A DNA stretch of 64,000 nt from Artocarpus heterophyllus (lineage: Eukaryota > Streptophyta > Magnoliopsida > Rosales > Moraceae): contig CM046327.1 of assembly GCA_025403435.1 (NCBI GenBank), positions 14,314,218-14,378,217 on the forward strand, in the 5' to 3' direction. This document shows positions 35,875 to 47,512 of this stretch, one piece after another. Within the stretch, counting starts at the first letter, position 1, and every line of letters begins with the position of its first letter. A model generated the notes under the pieces. That model saw only the letters and a program-made list of their open reading frames with translations, ran no database searches and was not told where the DNA came from. Both the position numbers and the translations under genes were made by a program.

Positions 35875-36714
35875 TCAAACTTTCTTGTTTAGCTTAAAAC
35901 GATTGGAAAAGAACCAATCTCTAACCCAAAGAGGAGACCAAGAAAGCAAGGCAAATTAACCAGTCATGTGCCCAAATGCAATCTGCTTCGGCGGTTTTCG
36001 ACTCAAAACGCCCTTCACAACATGCCTAGCAAAAGCCCCAGCATCCATAGCCTTGCTCCCTTGAGAAGCCCTAGCTCTCTCTTCAATGGATTCTTTGAAT
36101 TCTCAATAAAGTTTCCAATCAAAATCCCTTGGCCTCTCCAAACTTGCTTTGCCAAAATTGGACCTTATAGACCCCGGTAAAACAAGCACAACATTAACGT
36201 TAAAAGGCCTTAGTTCCATACGCAAAGTGTGTGACATGGCATGAACATAGGCCTTACTAGCACAACAAGACCCTGCCCAAGGCGTTGGGACTTTTCCCAC
36301 TACGCTTCCAATGTTCACTATGGTCCCACTTCTTTGAGAAATCATGTGGGGTACAATTTTTTGGACCAATCTCAGCTGTCACAAGCCGTTGATTTCCCAT
36401 GCCTTTGTGATTGTGTCCAATGGAAGTTCAGCCAATGGGCCGGTGCTTCCTATCCCTGCATTGTTGACCAAAATGTCAATACGGCCGCATTTTGATATGA
36501 TGGTCTTCACCGCGGAGGATACGCTTTCTTCGCACGTGACATCTAACGCTGGCGTCCTGACCTTGTCGGGCGGGAGGTCTACAATGTCGTTTAGGCGTTG
36601 GGGGATGTCGGAGGCGAAAATGTGGCAGTTTTGGTCCGCGAATGCTCTGCAGTACTCGTAACCTATGCCACCTTTGCCACAGCCAGTCACTAGAAGTACC
36701 TTAGTGTCTTCCAT
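35875..36714 (-). pseudogene. AYR1-like short-chain dehydrogenase/reductase pseudogene
   Basis: The intact family reduces 1-acyldihydroxyacetone phosphate with NADPH in glycerolipid synthesis. A single continuous frame of 280 codons runs from ATG to a terminal TGA with no frameshift and no intron. It keeps the Rossmann motif TGCGKGGIG (residues 10-18), NNAG (84-87), the NIGS serine (137) and C-terminal features such as LSWSPLW. It is broken by three in-frame stops: TGA at codon 112 (36,379-36,381), TGA at codon 204 (36,103-36,105) and TAA at codon 253 (35,956-35,958). The catalytic Tyr of the YxxxK motif is also replaced: codon 150 is TGT (Cys), while Lys154 remains. Because frame and length are kept, decay is by point mutation only and probably recent. 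Absence of introns may mean a retrocopy, but I see no poly-A tail. Confidence 0.9.
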
Positions 36715-37372
36715 GTCGTAAATTTGATTTTGGTAATTGATTGGTTTTTTCTTATTAAGATCAAGTTTTCTACTTTATAGTCAAGGCATAGAGAATATGC
36801 GTCAGGGCATAGAGAATATGACTTTCTATTGTATAGAATGTGGAGAAAGGCCCGCCAATTTGGGACTTATTTGCTTGTCTAGTGGTTTTTATGTTATTTT
36901 TTGATGTGTACTTTGGCCAGAAATGTACATTTATGCAAGAACATAGTAATATCGGACTATTTTATACAGCTCTTATTTACATGTCCTTTTCACTTGTCAT
37001 AATTATTTTCTAACAATTAATTTCTATATCTTTCAATTTACAAACAGCAGGAATCTCTAGTATTCCCAATATCCTTCCACTACCCATATAAAAGAATAAC
37101 TAAATGGGTTTTTTCCTTTCAGTTAAAAAAATGGATTTTTTTTAACTGAAAGGTGTTTTTACTAGGCTCCCTTTTGAAACCAAATTGATTTCACCATATT
37201 GAAATCTTCCCAAACACTTTTTGGTCCCTTCAAGCTCTCATGCACATCTCCTTATAAGTTTCTAACTAAATGTATTGTCCGATTATTGCCACGCAGTCTT
37301 GGTCATACTCGATACGACAAGATTTTTCTTTGGATTAAAATCACCGAAAAGGGAAAGTTTAAAGTAGAATAT

Positions 37373-37374
37373 AC

Positions 37375-37414
<40 letters not shown>
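37373..37414. repeat. (AT)n(GT)n compound microsatellite
   Basis: Alternating AT passes into about eleven GT units. Confidence 0.9.
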
Positions 37415-38587
37415 AGGTGTGTGCTGCGGTACATTGTAATTACCAAAACTTCACCCCCGTCTAGTGAAGACTGTTGGAGATCTCCTGACAAGATCGTATC
37501 CCCTTAGAGATCTTGCAAGTTGGGCTTGAGAGTAAGGTGGGAAATAGGGTCAAACCAGGAGATACAGGTTTCAATTGGTGAATTTGTTTTTGTTTTTTGT
37601 TTTTTGGTCACAATTCGTCTTATGAAGGAGTAAATTGTCATTATAGCATGAAGTGTGTATTTTTTAGCATTAAAAAACTGAAGGGGCCTCACTAAAAAAA
37701 ACGACATGTTAACATCCCATTGAGACAAGGCAGTAATGTTATAGGAGAATGAAGTAACTGTCCGAGACATTATGATGTGTTTATAAAAAAAAAGAAAAGA
37801 AAAAGGAAGCAGTATAGGAAGGTCCTCTTAAGTTTATTTAGATTTATTAAACCTTTTGGTGAAGGAGAAGAGTATCGTTACACGATTTGAACTATAAATT
37901 GTAATATTAGCAGGAGCTATAGTCTTTCTTAAAAGTAGTTTTGAAGTTAAAAGAAAATAATGTAAAGGACAATTATTATATAATGCGTCTTTTGATGGTG
38001 TAATTAATTTGAATTATTGTTTTGCTTGGAGAAGTAAGTGAAGAGTGTGGAATACAAGCAATCACCTTTGGTGTTTAGTAAATGGTAAAAGATGAAACAC
38101 ATTAGGCTTAAAACGATAAGAAAAGATGATGAGCCAATTTTGTTTAAAGTGTCATCTTGGAATGAGCCAAGATGAAGCTTTTGAAGACCATTTATAGATG
38201 AATGCTTGAGATCTTATTGCATATAATAAACCTTAATATGCTTCTAGATAAAACGAGCATATGGAGAATTAAGGTCAGGAGCATTAATGTGACTAGACTA
38301 AGATCCTTATGGCGCATCAGTATAGGACATACGCTCTTTAGAAGAGAACTCTACTGTAACGTGTGTTTCATACTATATGGGCTTGGCAACCAAAATAAGA
38401 AAATAGAAGAATAAATATCTACTTATTCACTGAGTTAGTTCTTATGGAAATTACATATTTTGTGTACCATCTGACCTTTAATAGTTTCATGAAGTGGAGG
38501 TACGACATACGCTGCTTTGACATGTTTCTATGGTCATATGTCTACTGCGACCAAAAGAGGCATTATCAAAAAAGCAATTGAACTAAG

Positions 38588-38760
38588 GCTAAGTAATATG
38601 AGGATGGTTTTGTTCTCAAAATTTTTAGAAATGTTTTCGCACGATTTTTGAGACAAAAATTTTAAAAACACTCTCAGCACAATTTTGAATAAATTTTTAT
38701 TTTTCAAAACAAAAACATTTTCACCTATTTTAAAAATAATATCAAACAGCTTTTTAATAA
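38588..38760 (-). repeat. MITE-like repeat, copy B
   Basis: The reverse complement of this block matches the block at 1,110-1,265 along its length, from GCTGTTTGATATTATTTTT to TTTGAGAACAAAAC. Divergence between the copies is substantial, so both are old. Confidence 0.6.
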
Positions 38761-41700
38761 CACATTTAAGTTTTGTATTCGTTGTCATTATTTTACTTCT
38801 GGATATGTAGCATAATTATGATAAGTATTAAAATGGATTTTTGCGTTGCTAATGCATATATGTTTGTAAATACTAGAGGAATTGGAGATGCTAAATTGGA
38901 TGTGGCTAAATAAGGATGGATAAGATTTGATATAGTCCAAAACTCTTCATTTGCACGTCGCTTGATGGTTGCACGTTCATATTAACAAATATGAATGGAA
39001 TGACTAGTAGGTTCAGAATGAGAAAGGAATAGAAATTATTTCCTCATATATTGTGGAAAGAGGATATTTAAATACTTCTATTTTGTTGCGAAGAGAAGAG
39101 AATGTATGCATAGCTAAGGACATATCAAACCTTATGTTATGTGAAAATTATTGCTATCTCCTTATTTCTCCCCCTCCCCTCCTTCCTTCCGTTCTCCCTC
39201 CTCACCCTCGTATCTTTTTTTTTTTTCCTTTCCCTTTCTCCTCCTTCCAGTGGCAGGGCCGTAAAATATTTTCAACGGAGACACTACTAATTTTATGTTT
39301 CAATCATTAAGTGTGAGGCATAGTTATAAAATTTTTCTTACAAAATAAGAACACAATTGAAATTCTTGGAGGCACAATTAAAATATTATATAAAAACAAG
39401 AGGTAAAAATTGAATTTTTAGAATTTGAGTAGGGGAATGTATATTCCCCCACTCACTTTTATCTACTTCCACCATTTCCTCCTTCACCAAGTTTCCAGAG
39501 AGTTCTTAAGTTGTAAAACTATTGTGAGTGTTCTAATAGTATCTGTACAATCTGAAATTTGTTTTGAATCTTTGCAGACGTGGTTTTCATTACTTTTTGA
39601 GTTATGAATAGTATAAAATTTTTATACGCTACAATAATAATAAAAAAATTGCTACAATATAAAGCTTTTACATACTACAATAAAATTAGTTCTAACCATT
39701 ATATCAAACACCTTCTTAAATATATCGAAGATTCTGTGTTAGGAATGAAGAATTGTCCTACATTTAACAGATTTGTCAAAAATTTGACAGTAAACTCTGT
39801 TCGTCTGTATGTCCTGCGACACTATTATTATTATTATTATTTTTAGGGTGGAACAAACTCCTGCTTGACATGCCCACACCTAAAAGGGTGTATAAACAGC
39901 GTTGAGTACACATCATATCACAGTGTACACCAAGAGCGAAAAATTTGGCAGAAAACATGTTTCATGGTTTTGTTGTAACTTTTTTAGTGAATAATAAATA
40001 AACTAAAGAGAAGTTGTCACTGTCATAGAATCAAGTCGAAAGAAGCAAACAACCAATGCTAAGTAATGAGAGTTTTAAGCTTTGTTTTTGGATTGATAAG
40101 GCTTTGTTTTAAGCTTTCAAATCTTTACAAAGTTACGTCATTTTTGCATAATTTTTTGTATTAACGTAATTTTAAACAGACTAAACTTTTAAAGACATAT
40201 ACAACAGGAGTAGTCTAAAAATAGCGGCTCTTTATGGCAAATCAAGTCGAACCAATTATTCTAACCAATAACAATATAAAGTCTATATGTTATAAAGTAA
40301 AACTTTTATATTTTATAATTTTTAAATTAATTTATTTAGTTTTAACTAGTTTGTTAAATACTTTAAAAAATAAGTTTATCTTAATTAACAAACTTATAAG
40401 ATATCAAACCATTGATTAGAACTATAAACATTATAATATATAAGAGTTTTATATTATAATATTTTTTTTGCTTTTATTGTATCATTGAAAATTTTATATT
40501 ATTTTTAATAAAAAAATTAGTTAAAATCAACTAATATTAAACAAGTTATTAATTATGGAAAGAATCGGGGATCCTAGAAGAAAATGAAGGGTGTTCTGGT
40601 CATTTCAAGTAGGGGAGCATCAAAATCCAAGAGGAAATCCAATAAGATTGCACAACTGGCAATACTGTGGTCAACAAAAAGAAAAAAAAAAGAAATAAAA
40701 ATATAGGATAGCAACCCAAGTGAGAGCGACCGGAGACCTGCGTTTTGTGCATCGCACAGCATGCATTAAGGACTAAAAGGTCTCTGGGGTCCTTTCCTTT
40801 TAAAGAGCTATGTGCCTATACATTGTACCCTTATAGCCATTAAAAATGTTTTCTTCCATTATCCTAATGCCCATTTCTCTGCAATATCCTAACCCCTCTT
40901 CTGCTTCCTTTAATTGACTGTTTACCCTCTTCTTCTCTCTCTCTCTCTCTCTCCCAGAAATAATGTCATGTCACAATCAACACACAAGATTCTCTCTCCA
41001 GGGCTACTTGCACACAACTGCAACATCTAGCTGTTGTATAAATCTCTTCTTCTTTGGTGTCTTGAGGGATTTTCTTTTCTTGTTATCTGCTTTTTTTCTT
41101 TCTTTTTTGAATGGAATTTCCTTGTTATCTGCTGCTGCATAAACTATCGGACTTATTTTCTGCTGGATTTGGGTTGGAAAAAATTGAAAAGGAAAGGCTA
41201 GGACTGTATAGACTACTCTATGACTGTATTGGGTAATCTAGCCCTGGATTAAGAGGTGACCCTACCAGATTCGATGTATTTGTAAAAATAGAAATTGTCA
41301 ACACAGGTACAAAAATCAATAAGGTATTTGTAATATTTTCTTTCCATGTAACATCATTTATCATTTATTACTTATGTAACATTTAATTTGTTTTAGCGTA
41401 AAGGTAACAGACTATTTAAAAATTAAGTTAAAATTTAAATATTATAATATTTAAAAGTTTTAAATTGTATTAAAATTTTACTTTATAATGTAAAATATGA
41501 GAGCTTTATACAATCAGTTAAAACGATATTGTCAAATAAAATATTAATAAAAATAATCCAACATCTGTACTATTGATGCTTATATTTTATTTAAATAAAT
41601 TGAATACTATATAAACGTGTATAAACGATATTATATTTATAAGCAAAAAATATTATGAGTATCCAATCGATCAAAGTTGAGGCTTTATTTATCTATAAAA

Positions 41701-43869
41701 ATATTTCTTTCACAGACTGGGGAAACACCACCTGAATTTGGAAAACGAAGACGTGGGATTAAAAAAATTAAAAAAACCTTTTCTTTAAATTAAATATATT
41801 TAATATGATAATTAAAACTATTAATTAAAACTATAAATATTACAATACCTAAAAGTTTTATGTTATATAACTTTTTTTTTATTATTTTATATATAGGATT
41901 TTTATCCTGTTTCTAACTATAAACCTTTACCGTACAGGCAATTAAAAGGCCATTACAAAATCCAGTCACCAATATACCAAAATTCCTAGAACCGCAAGAC
42001 CATCTAAAAGGGCGTGCAAAACAGAGAAAGAACTATTAAATTATTGAATTTATATCCCAACTGGGTTGGTTGGTGGGGTTTCTTCGGTGGAAGAATTTAA
42101 ATTTCTTTTTCTTTTTAGGAAAAAAATAAAAATCCAAGCCTCTTCGCCTTGGACACAAGAGGTGCCTTTCAAGTCTCAGCTACAACGTCCTGAAAATATG
42201 GATCCAATTTGATTTCCCACTTTCCCTTGTCGTTGCAACAACAGTGGAATGATTGAATTATTTTTTCCTCTAACAATATTTGGAAAACTATATGAGCTGT
42301 GTCAAATATATAAAAAGAATTTAGGACTTGTTTGCCGTTCTTTTAACACGAGGAGGACCGTATTTTAATGTAACATATAAAAAAAACAAACACAAACATA
42401 ATATGACATTTATTTAATATAAAGCAAACATCGTAGAGTTGTAACAATTGTCATGATTAAAATTCTGTGTTATACCGTTCTAACACTAATATTTTATTAA
42501 ACAAATGCTATCTTACGTTCTTTTATTTTTAAAATTATGTGAAAGCACGATTTTCTCATGAGGAAAGTAGCAAAACACACACATATAGGGCTTTTCTATG
42601 GTTCTTTCGTACGAAGATCCCTCCAACAAAACATATATAACAAAAATATAATAAGAAAGTCATTAAATGTAATATCAATGTTCGATTGACATAATACTAA
42701 AAATTTTAAGTTATCCAAAGATTATGTTATATATCTCCAATGTACATTGCTGTTGGATTCGCATAACAACAAGAAATTTAATAGCTGCTTAACACTTTAA
42801 TTTCAACTCATCAATTCTAATTACAAATAGTGTAAAAAGTAGCTACAGTAAAAAGCAAAAAGTGCTTCTGTATAAAAGCTTTCACATATTACAGTTCCTA
42901 GACTTTAAACTTCAATACAATTGAAGCATCAAATGCCTATGTTATGGAGTTTTTAACATAATATTACGTTTAACGAGCATCATGTTAAGTTTTATACTTT
43001 CATGTGCTATGGTCCTTTGGAAGAGATGATAGAAAAACCCTATATATATAAGGGGAATTTTTACAAACGCCATCTTTTAAAATTTACTTTTTATGAATGT
43101 CATACAAATTTATTTGTAGCAAAATTTAACATGTAATATAAATGATAATATGATATATATAGTATACCATGAAGCCTCCTCCATGACCACTAAAAGCCGG
43201 TTGCACTCTCAACTAATCAATCAACGTATAAAGAAAAGCTTTTACATACGAATAAATAAATAAAAAGTAAACAAAAACAATAACTATAAGAGATTTATAG
43301 AACTGATTTTAATGAATATGCAAGTCTATCATCCCAAAACAAACGGAAAACTTTCAACAACAAGAAAAAAAATAAAATAAAAGTATGATAAATAAACAAA
43401 CAATAAATTTTATCTGGTATAACACCATGGTTAACAATACTGTCCTCTCCAATTGATTCCAGTCCCAACTTCCCAGTGAATCGCGTTACTGCAACACAAA
43501 CAAAACATATGTTGGATATCATGAATATGATTATAAATTTGTCTATATACCTATATTGGAATCCAATTTGAAAATAAGAAAGCAAAGAAATTGAAAAAAA
43601 AAAAAAAGAACAAAAAGACATAAGAATGATGTTGACGGACAAAATTCTTCAATCAAGAAAATTTTCACGTTCACCTCAACGTATATGACATTATCAAATA
43701 TATGAACATGCATGTTGAGACGATCGTAAGAGATTATCTGTTTGACGAATTTTTCCCGTCAACAACGGACGCAAGCAAATGCAGCACAAACATTCTTATT
43801 CTCAAATATATAATTTAAGCTTATACGTACATTATGATATTCTCTTACCAAAAGAGACAAGAAAGTTAA

Positions 43870-43870
<1 letters not shown>

Positions 43871-43911
<41 letters not shown>

Positions 43912-43919
43912 CACACACA
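43871..43919. repeat. (TA)n(AC)n microsatellite
   Basis: About 18 TA units followed by a short AC run. Confidence 0.9.
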
Positions 43920-44107
43920 TGCATGCATCAATCTATAATCACTACGGAATTATAGTATTATAGGCAATATTACGACAACTAAACACATTAAAATTTAATA
44001 ACAAAAAAGAAGAGGAGAAAAATAACTGTGCATAAGTTTTAAATCTTACTAGAAAGATAGAAATTCATCAATTGCTCTCTAAAAAATTCTTGGCGTCATA
44101 ACCTTCT

Positions 44108-44602
44108 TTAGTGATAATTCTGGCCAAATCTTGGGTTTGAATAACCATAACAATCTGGATGACCATATTCGTACATATGAAAAGGGTTTTGGCCAAATCC
44201 ATACCAAGTTCCATAATGATCTTGACAATAATAAACAGGATAATATGGGGGGTACGTTAAGCCGAAGGGTATAAAACAAGCAGATGATAAATCTTGTGTG
44301 GGACCCAAGTTTGGATAGAAAGGCACCGATATTGATGATGATCCTCCTATTGATGATGTTTGCTCCTTAGGCTTGGCCCTTTTGACCTCAACACTTTTAT
44401 TTTTCAAATCATAGAATTGGTTTTGCAAAACTTTCTCTGCGGCTTCTTCAGAATCAAAAGTTACAAAACCGAATCCCCTGGGCTCCCTTGTTTCTTTCTT
44501 GTGTATAATTACACTGTCTATGACAGTTCCAAAACGCTCAAAGAAGCTCTTGAATTCTTCATGTGAGAGATCATGAGGTAATCCACCAACGAAAATCTTC
44601 AT
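44108..44602 (-). CDS. Single-RRM RNA-binding protein, hnRNP/Musashi-like
   Basis: A predicted RNA-binding protein of 164 residues. One RRM covers about residues 1-77: RNP2 is KIFVGGL at 2-8 and RNP1 is RGFGFVTF at 42-49, both with intact aromatic positions. The tail (about 110-164) is rich in Tyr, Pro and Gly. The RRM is closest in feel to the second RRM of plant two-RRM hnRNP-like proteins, where KIFVGGLP follows a linker. Here the frame upstream of the ATG is open for only ten codons, with a stop near 44,632. A TTTTTCAG acceptor-like site sits near 44,652, so an upstream non-coding exon, or a lost RRM1 exon, is possible. I found no RRM1 nearby. It may be a shortened paralogue; the reading frame itself is undamaged. 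Confidence 0.75.
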   Translation of the reverse strand: MKIFVGGLPHDLSHEEFKSFFERFGTVIDSVIIHKKETREPRGFGFVTFDSEEAAEKVLQNQFYDLKNKSVEVKRAKPKEQTSSIGGSSSISVPFYPNLGPTQDLSSACFIPFGLTYPPYYPVYYCQDHYGTWYGFGQNPFHMYEYGHPDCYGYSNPRFGQNYH

Positions 44603-44659
44603 CTTTCTTGCGGGTATAGCACTTGGTTTCTATTAAATTTGCTCCTCAATCTGAAAAAC

Positions 44660-46540
44660 AAGTTGTTATATTTTGGTTTGAATTTTGTATATTTATATGC
44701 AAATATAGAAGGAAACTCTTAACATAATTCGATCAGGAATAGGAATTCTACTAGTAGAAATAATAAAAGATGAATTTAAAAAAACGTTTTTTTTACCGAA
44801 TTAAATATGAGTTGTCTTTGTAATTTTTATTGTTTTATCTCAATTGAAGACTAATCTTTAATTAATTTGTGATTAAACATATTTTGTCAAACGAATATCG
44901 AAACCCAAACCTTTAATTTTTCCTTTTTCGGCTAAAAAAGATATTAAGGCTAGACAATGTCGGTTTGATAGTTCTTAAGACGATATTTTTAATAAAAAAA
45001 GGTTCTTTGAATTTTGAATATTACAAATGAAGATCTCAGTTCAAAAAAAAAAAAAAAAAAGAGAAGAAACTTATCTATTGTTTTAAAAAAGTCAATCAAA
45101 ATTTTAATTAAAATTTACAATAATTTGAACGATTTAAAGATTATTAAGGCTAGAAAATATTCCTCGAGTTATAACCAATATAATTTTAAAAAAAGGCTAT
45201 TGTTTTGAATATTTACAAAACTAATATTTTATTTTTAGGTATTGTAATTGATCTTTCACGTTTGAGATAATACTGCAAAATTCAACTGTATCTCGTTGGT
45301 TGTGATCTAATAATTAGTCCTAAAACACAAAGATTCTCACTTTTGAACCAAAAATTAAAAAAAAAAATTACCCGCACCAGAGGAAATTATTTTAACCAAA
45401 AATTGACAGGAGAGAAATCAGCACCTTAAATATCCATATCAACAAAAGGAATTCCCAGCTAGGAAAAGAACATCGTCTCTCTTATTTTTTTTTTAATTTT
45501 TTTAAGTCCAACCTTTGTAGATCCGAAACGAGGATGGAGAACTTTTTTAACAAACAGTGATATTTTAGCCCTAAGGTTTAACTAACGGTATTTTTAGTGA
45601 TAACAAACAATTAATTAATGTGAGATTTTTAATGACTAATCTTGAGTTTTTCTCAGGTAAAACTGTACACATATTTGCCAACTCAAGATTTAAAAAAACA
45701 AAGTTTAAAGATGGACAAAGCTCTAGGAATTTCAAGATATGAAAGTGGATTAAAAGCTTCAAGACAAGAATAGCACAAGATTAGTTTATATAGGTTTACA
45801 TGGTGTTCTTAGTATTCTATTTTATGCGTGTGTCTGGAAAAACAGTAAAAACAGTGAAAGTAGTAGAACCGTTATAGCAAAAAAAATTTCATAAAACTTT
45901 TAGCCATATTCTATAGCTATATAATTGATATATAATTAATATACAAATATAAATAAAAAACATAACTCTTGAAGTGATTAGATATGATAACTTCAACTTT
46001 TTGACTCATTAGATTTTCCACGCCTAGTCTCTGGTTACTTGAATGAACATGTGGGCGTCTATAGTTTATAGGAACGAATTACACACTTTCTAATTTAGGT
46101 CCTCAATTTGTACTCCAAAGGTGGCTATGGAGAACACCTATCTCTTGGCTTTCTCTCTAAAACTGGCAAGAAAAATTGTAATTAATGAAAGAGCGCAAAC
46201 GCCTATTTATTAGTAGGTCCTTTACAAAAGTTCAAAAAAAAAAAAGTAAGTCATTTACAAAACATTACATGCTTTAAGGGCATCTATCCCATCATGCCTT
46301 TCATTAAATTCTTTTTTTTTTCATTAATTTAGCTCAATGCACCTACACTTTAGGGGTTTATATTTTTATTAAATTGCATAAAAATGAGTATAAATGTCTT
46401 GTCAATTATGATAAGTATTTTGACACATACTTTTAGCCTAAGTTGTATCAAACCAAAATGCTAAACTAAGTTTTTAACATTTTAAAAATTGAACAAAAGT
46501 TGTGCTATCATCGTTTGGTGATTTGGTTGATTCGACAATC
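44660..46540. other. Intergenic region without a supported gene
   Basis: AT-rich with several poly-A tracts. No exon of the RRM gene's family was found on the minus strand here. Confidence 0.5.
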
Positions 46541-46544
46541 AACT

Positions 46545-46995
46545 AGCATGATATAGAAGACTTGCATGTAAAATTGCTTCAGCCAACCGGCGGGCACCAT
46601 CTGGTATTGTCAAACAAGTGAGAGATGATCTACCAAGAGTTTTCAAACCATTAAAACGTCGATGAATTTGATTTATAAACATTTTCATTCATTCCAAACA
46701 TTTAATAATCTTAAAGAAAATAATTTATCTTTGTTTTCTTCATTTGATTAGTCCTTTATGAACAACATCAAGAATATGTGTCAAATGCTTTGTGCTAAAT
46801 ACATATTGAATTCTGTTTTGTCAAATGAACAAAAAGAAAGTATATTGATAGCTCTAGCCTTCAATGACGCATACTTCCCATAAATAATGTTCCAAGGATT
46901 GCAAATCAATTTTCTGTTGTAGTCTTCCAAAAATTATTCTCAATCCGATTAAAAAGATGAGGTCTATTAATAGACAAACCTTGCATGCTTAAGAT
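46545..46995 (-). pseudogene. Decayed retrotransposon gag fragment (UBN2/copia-type)
   Basis: On the minus strand broken frames read, in order, RPHLFNRI...NFWKTTTEN, then INILSFCSFDKTEFN, TNQMKKTKIN, D-Y-x-MFGMNE, INQIHRRFNGLKTLGRSS and LTIPDGARRLAEA. These follow the order of the plant retrotransposon gag-like domain that begins PPLF-G-x-NY-x-FWK and later has NQVKETKI and DYEMF segments. Several stops and frame changes show that it is dead. No LTR or pol could be joined to it. Confidence 0.6.
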
Positions 46996-47512
46996 CGTAA
47001 AATTGTTTTTAAAAGTATATGTACTCTACGATGATGTCAATTGTTAGCTTAAGAATTGCCACCCATGAGATTGAGTTTTGAAAACTTTTTCAAACTTTTA
47101 TAATTCATGAAATGATTTTACTAATCACACAATAACACGAGTAATAGATATTTAAATAGATACCTTTGTAACAAAGTGTCAAAGTACTATATATCGACTA
47201 GTCACTAAATCACAAAATGGGCTAAGAATTAGATTATAAATTTTCACTTAAATGATCAATAATATAAAACGTAGTGCTCTTGAATTTGGTTGAGTCAAAA
47301 AGGACGGCCCAAGGCTTGCCTTTTTGACTGGGTGCTCTGCCAAGCCCAGCTGGTAACAGCCCCAAGCCCCTAGTTGGGCTACACCAAGATCTTTAGTCCG
47401 TACAAAACCCAGGCCAGAATGGCCCAATCAATTAGTTTTTTTTTTTAAATAACTATGAGAAAATTGTATTTTATGTCACATTTTTAAAAGTTGTATTTAT
47501 TCATGTTACACT

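Larger units (their letters stand above)
36720..44100. other. Long intergenic region without a supported gene
   Basis: Holds an (AT)n(GT)n microsatellite at 37,373-37,414, MITE-like copy B at 38,588-38,760, a CAGTGGCAGGGCC end-like sequence at 39,248-39,260, a (TC)n tract at 40,934-40,953, a long (TA)n tract at 43,871-43,907 followed by (AC)n, and dispersed-repeat copies near 39,640-39,720, 40,260-40,540, 41,430-41,540 and 42,840-42,900. The short open frames in it have no recognised motif. Confidence 0.55.

Noticed and set aside
36379..36381. A frameshift in the SDR gene, suggested by two separate open frames
   Set aside because: Codon counting shows that both pieces are in the same frame, separated by an in-frame TGA. 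The break is a nonsense change.
36241..36661. Plus-strand frames opposite the SDR pseudogene
   Set aside because: Antisense shadows of the SDR coding strand.
40861..41250. Possible microRNA precursor around the (TC)n tract
   Set aside because: No known mature plant miRNA sequence and no convincing hairpin partner could be found by eye.
43295..43642. 115-codon hydrophobic minus-strand frame
   Set aside because: Very Phe/Ile/Leu-rich, runs through poly-A/T tracts, no exon context with the RRM gene 0.5 kb away.
44079..44279. 66-codon minus-strand frame overlapping the RRM gene
   Set aside because: An alternative frame over the Tyr-rich tail of the RRM protein.
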